In this document: positions 58,483 through 64,000 of the stretch, piece by piece
Layout of the letters: the number at the start of each line of letters is the position of its first letter
Position numbering within the stretch: the first letter of the stretch is position 1
Program-made: the position numbers and the translations under genes
Source: RGIG4097 sp964550635
GTDB taxonomy: Bacteria; Bacillota; Clostridia; Christensenellales; CAG-917
Direction: 5' to 3'
Length of the DNA: 64,000 bases
NCBI GenBank assembly: GCA_964550635.1
Contig: CAZJZV010000004.1
Coordinates: 1 to 64,000 of the forward strand
Notes under the pieces: generated by a model
The model's database searches: none
Seen by the model: only the letters and a program-made list of their open reading frames with translations
Told to the model about the DNA's origin: nothing

Positions 58483-60420
58483 CTATCTGACGGTTGCGCC
58501 CGACGGCACTTTCTTTTCGGGAGATACGAGCACTACTTGGTCGTCCGTGCAAGCGCAAAGGAGCATACCTTGACTTTCGATTCCGCAGAGTTTTGCGGGC
58601 TTCAAGTTGCTGACTACGACGACTTGTTTGCCGAGCATTTCTTCGGGAGTGTAGTATTGTGCGATACCGCTGACGATAGTGCGAGTTTCCTCCCCTATTT
58701 TCACGGAGAATTTGAGAAGTTTTTTCGCCTTTTGGACTTTTTCCGCCTCGACAATTTCGCCCACTCTCAACTGCACTTTCGCAAAGTCTTCGATGCCGAT
58801 TTCGGAAATCTCGACGACGTTTTCGGGTTTCTTCTCTTCCTTGGGCTTTCTTGCGTCGTACATTGCCTGAACCTTTTCGTTGACTTCTTTTGCGTCGAAT
58901 CTATGGAAAAGGATTTCGGGGGTTTCGGTGACTTTCGTGCCGTTCGGGAGAAGTCCGAAAGTGTCGAGCGTGTCGAACTTGCGCGCGGATGCGTTAAATT
59001 CCGCATAGACCTTTTTCGCGGTTTCGGGGATGAAACATTCGAGCATGCTTGTTCCCATAAGAATGGTTTCTGCAAGGTTATAAAGCACGGTTGCCAGTCT
59101 ATCTTGTTTGGTTTCGTCCTTTGCGAGCGCCCACGGCATAGTTTCGTCGACGTACTTGTTCGCTCTGCGGAACACGCCGATGATTTCGGAGAGTGCGTCC
59201 GCGACCTTATATTCATCAACTTTCGCGCAAACTTTCTTGTATGCGGAAGTTGCGACTTCTTTGAGCTCGTCGTCGACGGGTTCGTTCGCGTTCTTGTTTT
59301 CAAGGACTCCGCCGAAATACTTGTTCGCCATTGCGAGCGTGCGATTGACGAGATTGCCGAATACATTTGCAAGTTCGCCGTTCACGGTGTCCGTCACCAT
59401 ATCCCAACCGATGAGGCCGTCGTTTTCTTGGGGCATTTGCGCGAGAAGGAAGTATCTCACCGCGTCCACTCCGTAGATAGACACAAGGTCGTCCGCGTAG
59501 ATGACGTTGCCCTTACTCTTCGACATTTTCCCGCCGTCCTGCAAAAGCCACGGATGACCGAAGACTTGTTTGGGGAGCGGTTCGCCGAGTGCCATAAGGA
59601 AGATAGGCCAATAGATCGTGTGGAAACGCACGATGTCTTTGCCGATGACGTGCACGTCCGCGGGCCAATACTTTTTGTAGAGTTCACCGTGATTGCCGTC
59701 CGCATCGTAGCCAAGACCGGTGATATAGTTTGTGAGTGCGTCAAGCCAGACGTAGACGACGTGTTTGTCGTCGAAACTGACGGGAATACCCCACTTGAAA
59801 GAGGTACGCGACACGCACAAATCTTGAAGACCGGGCTTCAAGAAGTTGTTCACCATTTCGTTCTTTCTTGACACGGGAACGATAAAATCGGGGTGTTCAT
59901 CGTAATATTTGAGCAGTTTATCTGCGTATTTGGACATTTTGAAGAAGTACGCTTCTTCTTCCGCAACGTGAACTTCGCGACCGCAGTCGGGGCATTTGCC
60001 GTTCACGAGTTGGCTTTCGGTCAGGAAGGATTCACAAGGGGTGCAATACCAACCCTTGTAAGAGCCTTTGTATATATCGCCTTGGTCGTAAAGGCGTTTG
60101 AAGATTTTTTGGACTTGTTTTTCGTGGTCCGTATCGGTGGTGCGGATGAATTTATCGTACGAGATATTCATCATATCCCATATGGATTTGATTTCTCCTG
60201 CGACTCCGTCGACGAATTGTTTGGGAGTGGTGCCTGCCGCCGCCGCTTTCAACTCGATTTTTTCACCGTGCTCGTCGGTGCCGGTTTGAAAACGCACGTC
60301 GTAACCTTGCGCGCGTTTGAAGCGTGCAAGAAAATCGGTCAAAACGATCTCATACACGTTGCCGATATGGGGTTTGCCCGAAGTGTAGGCTATTGCGGTT
60401 GTAACGTAATATTTTTCCAT
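58483..60420 (-). CDS. metG: methionyl-tRNA synthetase
   Basis: The 645-residue class I synthetase shows HIGH-like PHIGN, the zinc knuckle CTPCESF with CPDCGREV, KMSKSKGN, and a C-terminal Trbp111-type tRNA-binding domain (KVQLRVGEIVEAEKVQKAKK). ATG 60420 has AGAGG upstream and gives the family start MEKYYVTTAIAYTSGKPHIG. The promoter is TTTACA (60496-60491), 17 bp, TATAAT (60473-60468). The 40-nt leader holds a small hairpin GAAAGAC/GTCTTTC. Confidence 0.96.
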   Translation of the reverse strand: MEKYYVTTAIAYTSGKPHIGNVYEIVLTDFLARFKRAQGYDVRFQTGTDEHGEKIELKAAAAGTTPKQFVDGVAGEIKSIWDMMNISYDKFIRTTDTDHEKQVQKIFKRLYDQGDIYKGSYKGWYCTPCESFLTESQLVNGKCPDCGREVHVAEEEAYFFKMSKYADKLLKYYDEHPDFIVPVSRKNEMVNNFLKPGLQDLCVSRTSFKWGIPVSFDDKHVVYVWLDALTNYITGLGYDADGNHGELYKKYWPADVHVIGKDIVRFHTIYWPIFLMALGEPLPKQVFGHPWLLQDGGKMSKSKGNVIYADDLVSIYGVDAVRYFLLAQMPQENDGLIGWDMVTDTVNGELANVFGNLVNRTLAMANKYFGGVLENKNANEPVDDELKEVATSAYKKVCAKVDEYKVADALSEIIGVFRRANKYVDETMPWALAKDETKQDRLATVLYNLAETILMGTSMLECFIPETAKKVYAEFNASARKFDTLDTFGLLPNGTKVTETPEILFHRFDAKEVNEKVQAMYDARKPKEEKKPENVVEISEIGIEDFAKVQLRVGEIVEAEKVQKAKKLLKFSVKIGEETRTIVSGIAQYYTPEEMLGKQVVVVSNLKPAKLCGIESQGMLLCACTDDQVVLVSPEKKVPSGATVR

Positions 60421-60467
60421 ATTCACCTCTCGAAAGACGAATGAGTCTTTCACGTAATAGTATATAG

Positions 60468-60496
60468 ATTATACAACTTATAAAGGCTTTTGTAAA
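60468..60496 (-). promoter_or_regulatory. metG promoter
   Basis: TTTACA, 17 bp, TATAAT on the minus strand. The leader is far too short for a T-box. Confidence 0.75.
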
Positions 60497-60538
60497 CAAA
60501 AAGCGCATTATCCCACCCTATCGGGCGTAAAATATGGC

Positions 60539-61093
60539 GTGAATATCGCATTTTCTTTGATAGCAATAGTATCTCTCGTCACGCTAATCGTCATATCCCC
60601 CGAAAAAGCGTTCCCGACGATGATAGACGGAGTGCAAGGGGCGGTGCAACTCGCGATAAAACTCACCGCCGTATACGCCGTGTGGTTGTCCGTCCTGAAA
60701 ATGGCGGAGAAATCGGGGCTCGACAAGAAATTATCCCACGGACTCCGCCCTATCGTCAGGCGGATATTCAAGGGTGAAAGCGAAAACGCATACGAGCGTA
60801 TCTCCGTCAACCTTGCTTCAAACGTGCTCGGCATGGGCGGTGCGGCTACCCCCGCCGGTATGGACGCTATGGCACTCATGCAGGACGGAAGCGAATACGC
60901 AACGGACAATATGATTATGTTTCTCGTCATCAATGCGACGAGCATACAACTAATCCCCGCCACAGTCGTTGCGCTTCGCGCGGCGGCGGGGAGCGAAAAC
61001 GCGGGGGATATAATTCTGCCCACTCTCATATCGTCGTCAATCGCAACGGTCGTCGGAATGATACTCTGCAAGGTATTCCAAAAGAAAAAATGA
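60539..61093 (+). CDS. spmA: spore maturation protein SpmA (Gate domain)
   Basis: The 184-residue membrane protein has the nucleoside-recognition (Gate) domain: AVYAVWLSVLKMAEKSGL, NLASNVLGMGGAATPAGMDA and the NxxSxQLIPxT-type NATSIQLIPATV. In Bacillus it is needed for spore core dehydration. The start is GTG 60539 with no ribosome binding site. TAAAAT ends 5 nt before it, a possible leaderless start. It is divergent from metG. Confidence 0.9.
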   Translation: MNIAFSLIAIVSLVTLIVISPEKAFPTMIDGVQGAVQLAIKLTAVYAVWLSVLKMAEKSGLDKKLSHGLRPIVRRIFKGESENAYERISVNLASNVLGMGGAATPAGMDAMALMQDGSEYATDNMIMFLVINATSIQLIPATVVALRAAAGSENAGDIILPTLISSSIATVVGMILCKVFQKKK

Positions 61094-61596
61094 GCGCATA
61101 CCTTCTCCCCGTGCTTATTCTACTCGTCGTCGCGTATTGCATTGTCAAGCGGATAAAAATCTACGACTGCTTTCTGGACGGCGCAAAAGAAAGTCTATCC
61201 CTTGTGAAGACGGTCTTTCCCTATATCGCAACCGTATTCATCGCAATAGAGTTATTCAAGGCGAGCGGACTGTCGGGGATGGTAGCAAGCCTACTCAAAA
61301 CGCCCCTATCCTATCTCGGCATACCGTCCGAAGTTGCGGAGTTACTACTTCTCGTCCCAATCAGCGGAAACGGCACGACCGCGCTTTTGGAGCGTATCGT
61401 AAACGACTACGGAGCGGACAGTTATATCTCTCGGTGCGCCTCAGTTATAGCGGGCGGAACCGAAACGATATTCTACATATCGGCAGTTTATCTGTCGAAA
61501 ACGAAAGCTAAACACTTGAAACGTGCAATACCCATATCATTGTTCTGCACCCTACTCGGTGCGGTCGTAGGGTGTGCGCTTTGCAGAATTATGTGA
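61090..61596 (+). CDS. spmB: spore maturation protein SpmB (Gate domain)
   Basis: The 168-residue partner of SpmA shows YDCFLDGAKESLSLVKTVFP, VPISGNGTTALLERIVNDYG and SVIAGGTETIFYISAVYLSK, all typical. ATGA overlap with spmA. Together with SpmA it forms a membrane pair of unknown transport substrate. Confidence 0.9.
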   Translation: MSAYLLPVLILLVVAYCIVKRIKIYDCFLDGAKESLSLVKTVFPYIATVFIAIELFKASGLSGMVASLLKTPLSYLGIPSEVAELLLLVPISGNGTTALLERIVNDYGADSYISRCASVIAGGTETIFYISAVYLSKTKAKHLKRAIPISLFCTLLGAVVGCALCRIM

Positions 61597-61624
61597 ACGC
61601 GGTCAAAAACACAAGTGGTTGAAA

Positions 61625-61738
61625 GTGGCAAAAACAAGCGGATTTAAGCACGCGCAATCAACCGACAAAGTCAAGAAAACAAAAGAAAAAGTCAACGCCC
61701 AAAAGAACAAAAAAAATCAAAAACAGCAAGTCGAATGA
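61625..61738 (+). CDS. possible 37-residue Lys-rich peptide
   Basis: GTG at 61625 opens a frame for a very basic peptide (starts AKTSGFKHAQSTDKVKKTKE, ends NQKQQVE). No convincing ribosome binding site is present, and the surrounding DNA is A-rich on this strand through to the terminator, which by itself yields Lys codons. I list it as doubtful. The rest of 61739-61880 shows nothing. Confidence 0.2.
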   Translation: MAKTSGFKHAQSTDKVKKTKEKVNAQKNKKNQKQQVE

Positions 61739-61885
61739 ATAGCCCAAAGAAGAAAAAAACAGGCGGTCGCTGCGACACAAAAAAACGATGAAACGGCGGT
61801 CGCAAAGATAAAAATATACAGTCGAAAAATTAGCCGCTTAACAAATCAAAGAAGAAAAAACAGGCAAAAGAAAAAACACAAAAAA

Positions 61886-61921
61886 AAAACGACGGCACGC
61901 TCATCGTGCCGTCGATTTTTT
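61886..61921. terminator. bidirectional terminator between spmB and the XRE-cupin gene
   Basis: Stem CGACGGCACG/CGTGCCGTCG, loop CTCAT, with a long A-run on one side and T-run on the other. Confidence 0.9.
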
Positions 61922-61961
61922 CGGTTTATTAAGTTGATGACTCCGTGAGAGAAGACGAAAA

Positions 61962-62507
61962 TCATTCGTTGATTATGGTCAAGAATTTCGCTTCTTTTCC
62001 GCCCATTGCAAGTTGCGCATGGGGCAATTCGGGGTTGAAGTAAAGGCTGTCCCCCGCTCTCAAGAAGTAGTCGTTATCTCCGACGATAACTCTCAATTCA
62101 CCTTCGAGAACGTAGTTGAATTCCTGTCCGCCGTGCACGACGAGTTCGGGGGTGTCCGACGGGGAAATCGTGACGAGCATAGGATTCATCGTCTTTTGCT
62201 TGAAGTCCCACGCAAGAGATGAAAACGAATATCCTTCATATCTCTTCACGGACATTCCGTTGCCGTCATAGACGACCTGCGCCGTACTTGTAGACGGCAT
62301 CTTGCCCGTCATCACGTAGGCGGGTTCGGTGTCGAGAACGGACGCAAAGCGGTAGATTACGTTGATGGGTGCTTCAAACTCACCGCTCTCGTAGGATATA
62401 TATTCTTTCTCGTCTATGCCGAGTATGTCCGCCATTTCGGCGGTGGAATAGTCAGAGAAAGTGCGCAATTCGACAAGTCGTTTTGCGACTTCGTTGTTTA
62501 CGCTCAT
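61962..62507 (-). CDS. XRE-cupin transcriptional regulator
   Basis: The 181-residue protein has an N-terminal helix-turn-helix (STAEMADILGIDEKEYISYE) and a C-terminal cupin (HGGQEFNYVLEGELRVIVGD, then GDSLYFNPELPHAQLA) that probably senses a small ligand. Regulators of this build often control transport or amino-acid/fermentation genes. It is downstream of the DUF1858 gene and co-directional with it. Confidence 0.88.
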   Translation of the reverse strand: MSVNNEVAKRLVELRTFSDYSTAEMADILGIDEKEYISYESGEFEAPINVIYRFASVLDTEPAYVMTGKMPSTSTAQVVYDGNGMSVKRYEGYSFSSLAWDFKQKTMNPMLVTISPSDTPELVVHGGQEFNYVLEGELRVIVGDNDYFLRAGDSLYFNPELPHAQLAMGGKEAKFLTIINE

Positions 62508-62519
62508 CGTAGCCTCCGA

Positions 62520-62723
62520 TTATTTGCCGATAGTTTCGTTGAGGTCCTTCAAGAGTTTGTCGATGTCGACGCCGTGCACGACTGCGATGTCGCCTACGGT
62601 TTCTTGATGTGCGAATGCGCAACCAAGACAATGAAGTCCTGCGTCTTGAAGAATTTTTGCGACCATTTCGGGATTGCCGATTTGGATTGCGTCGATGATG
62701 AGAGTGTCCTTTGTGATTTGCAT
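62520..62723 (-). CDS. DUF1858-domain protein
   Basis: The 67-residue domain has the conserved LHCLGCAFAHQETVGD segment, whose two Cys suggest FeS or redox chemistry. DUF1858 proteins often accompany hybrid-cluster or other redox proteins in anaerobes. It ends 13 nt before the XRE-cupin gene starts. Confidence 0.9.
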   Translation of the reverse strand: MQITKDTLIIDAIQIGNPEMVAKILQDAGLHCLGCAFAHQETVGDIAVVHGVDIDKLLKDLNETIGK

Positions 62724-62734
62724 ATTTACCTCCG

Positions 62735-63793
62735 TTAGCCTATATAGCCTAAATAAAATAGTATTGCCGTGATTATTCCTGCGAGCGCGCCCAGTCCAAG
62801 CAAAACCGCACTGAACACACGCGGAGCGGACTTGGGATATTTGCCCGTTGATTTACCCGTCCTGCCGTTGACGATGAAGCGGTAGTTTTTGTCCTTATAC
62901 TTGTAACCGCACACCCAAAGCGGAAGGAGAGTGTGATTGAATGCAACAGTCGGATATTCAGTGTCGACGTACAATTCGCCGACGACGTCGTAGGAGTATT
63001 GCGCAAGGATTTCAGAGCGGATTCTGTCGTCCATTTGGGATTTGGCAACCCCGAAACAGTCCTCTATATCCGTGTCGTATCTCTCCGCATAGAATCCCGC
63101 AAGGTATTCCGCCTGATACCCTTCCGAATTTTCGGTATCGTAGGGAAGAATTGCGTTGAGTTCTTTTTGTTTGAGCAGTTTGCTTGCTTCGACAAGCACG
63201 TCCGAGAAAAAGCGGGTATGCGTACCGCTGATGCTAAACCATCTGATACGTCTTTCCTGTCTTGTTTCCTTGCCGACCTTGACGGTCACGTAGTAGTATT
63301 CCCCAAGTCGACCGCTATAATTACTGATAGTGTCCGACGAAAACGAGAAAGACGGAAAATACGTGCCGCTGAAATTGTCCGCTTTGAAGTCCTTTTTGAT
63401 TTTCGACGGAGCGAACAACTTCTTTTTTATCCAACGCTTGCCCGCTTCAAACGCCTCTTTCTTCGAGTAGGCAACGGGAAGAATGGCGTCGGGGCGCAGT
63501 CCGTGGATATTGTCGCGTTTTACGATATTGGTTGCGTTGCAAAAGGGGCATTTTGTGGTCGTTGCGAAGTTTTCGACGACGACTTCTCCCCCGCAATTCG
63601 GGCATTTATACACGTCGCGCACGTCCACTACGTCGCAGAGATTTCTCTCTTTGTAGTAGTCGCGCTTGCCGACGGGCAGTTTATTTATGCGTTTGACGGA
63701 TTCGCAATACGGACAATAGAGCGCCGCCCTTTCGGGAGAATACACCATATCCGCGCCGCAACCGTCGCATTTTACAACGTCAACACCCGACAT
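62735..63793 (-). CDS. zinc-ribbon membrane-anchored protein, function unknown
   Basis: The 352-residue protein has two zinc ribbons at the N-terminus (CDGCGADM...CPYC and CPNCGGEV...CPFC), a soluble middle (about 90-315) and one C-terminal membrane helix (about 330-350). The family is often annotated loosely as a zinc-ribbon or helicase-related protein. No helicase motif is present. It starts one base after the stop of the next upstream gene. Confidence 0.75.
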   Translation of the reverse strand: MSGVDVVKCDGCGADMVYSPERAALYCPYCESVKRINKLPVGKRDYYKERNLCDVVDVRDVYKCPNCGGEVVVENFATTTKCPFCNATNIVKRDNIHGLRPDAILPVAYSKKEAFEAGKRWIKKKLFAPSKIKKDFKADNFSGTYFPSFSFSSDTISNYSGRLGEYYYVTVKVGKETRQERRIRWFSISGTHTRFFSDVLVEASKLLKQKELNAILPYDTENSEGYQAEYLAGFYAERYDTDIEDCFGVAKSQMDDRIRSEILAQYSYDVVGELYVDTEYPTVAFNHTLLPLWVCGYKYKDKNYRFIVNGRTGKSTGKYPKSAPRVFSAVLLGLGALAGIITAILFYLGYIG

Positions 63794-63794
63794 A

Positions 63795-64000
63795 TCACTT
63801 TATTTTCGCACCGCAGTTGGGGCAGAATTTCGTACCCGCCTTGACGCTTGCACTGCATTTAGGGCAAGTCGTAACGAGTGGTTGACCGCATTCGGTGCAG
63901 AATTTGGATCCGTCTTTGACGCTTGCGCCGCATTTAGGACAACTAATCGTGCCTGCGACGCTCACTTTTTCACCGCATTCGGGACAGAATTTTGCCTTTG
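63795..64000 (-). CDS. C-terminal part of a double-zinc-ribbon protein (partial)
   Basis: The last 67 residues before the stop are inside the window: three ribbon units FCPECGEKV...CPKCGASV, FCTECGQPL...CPKCSASV and FCPNCGAKIK. Such tails end SPFH-domain (virion-core-like) proteins that sit beside genes like the previous one, but the N-terminal part is outside the window. Confidence 0.7.
   Translation of the reverse strand, partial: KAKFCPECGEKVSVAGTISCPKCGASVKDGSKFCTECGQPLVTTCPKCSASVKAGTKFCPNCGAKIK

Noticed and set aside
58378..59871. 497-codon frame opposite metG
   Set aside because: Antisense shadow of metG.
60421..60538. T-box or other riboswitch in front of metG
   Set aside because: The leader from the mapped-looking promoter is only about 40 nt with one 7-bp hairpin.
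1..64000. Prophage, integrase or insertion sequence
   Set aside because: No integrase, transposase, terminase or capsid-like protein was seen anywhere in the window.

Overview
The window looks like chromosome of an uncultivated gut-type member of the class Clostridia (Firmicutes). Supporting signs are strong AGGAGG ribosome binding sites, lipoproteins with Gram-positive-style lipoboxes, SpmA/SpmB spore-maturation proteins, zinc-ribbon (C+) forms of S4, S14, L36 and adenylate kinase, a KOW-domain protein between map and infA, a TatD-linked radical SAM protein, and 2-hydroxyacyl-CoA dehydratase chemistry. A Christensenellales-like lineage would fit, but this is inference only. No phage or insertion sequence was seen.

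Layout. 1-46 is the 5' end of a 16S rRNA gene on the minus strand, with its promoter at 182-210. From 0.5 to 16 kb there are housekeeping and small accessory genes: mnmA, an acyltransferase, a cysteine-synthase-type enzyme, an inositol-phosphatase-type enzyme, tRNA-Arg(CCG), a TetR operon, a lipid-kinase/pyrophosphatase pair, a leucine-rich-repeat lipoprotein facing a small XRE repressor, an iron alcohol dehydrogenase and a HAD phosphatase. From 16 to 22.8 kb a TetR gene faces a complete peptide/nickel-type ABC importer (two ATPases, lipoprotein, two permeases) that ends in a Cys-rich TPR protein.

From 23.0 to 28.3 kb lies the most unusual metabolic block, a six-gene minus-strand operon. Its order is a CooC-type nickel/metal-insertion ATPase, two 2-hydroxyacyl-CoA dehydratase / double-cubane-cluster subunits, their ATP-dependent activase, a 58-residue membrane protein, and a truncated protein resembling the acetyl-CoA synthase beta subunit (CdhC). 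I read it as a dedicated low-potential FeS (possibly Ni) enzyme system of unknown substrate. From 29 to 35 kb are MORN, fba, mgtC, gapA, a lipoprotein, a membrane protein and a TtcA-like sulfurtransferase.

From 35.3 to 38.6 kb a visibly AT-richer island encodes a predicted lipoprotein with the core of a cholesterol-dependent cytolysin. Its membrane-recognition domain is missing and a Gly-rich repeat domain takes its place. A small membrane protein lies downstream and a divergent XRE repressor upstream. From 38.7 to 54.2 kb is the intact S10-spc-alpha ribosomal protein superoperon (32 genes, minus strand). From 55 to 64 kb are a hypothetical protein, ksgA, TatD-linked radical SAM, tatD, metG, spmA-spmB, an XRE-cupin regulator, a DUF1858 protein and zinc-ribbon proteins.

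Recurring non-coding themes are: (i) a dispersed mosaic repeat (four copies); (ii) arrays of tiny hairpins joined by TATATCAT-like spacers beside terminators, one next to a duplicated tRNA 3' end; (iii) at least five genes whose -10 box ends exactly 6 nt before the start codon with no ribosome binding site, i.e. probable leaderless mRNAs; and (iv) two XRE-repressor/lipoprotein pairs with overlapping divergent promoters and embedded palindromes.
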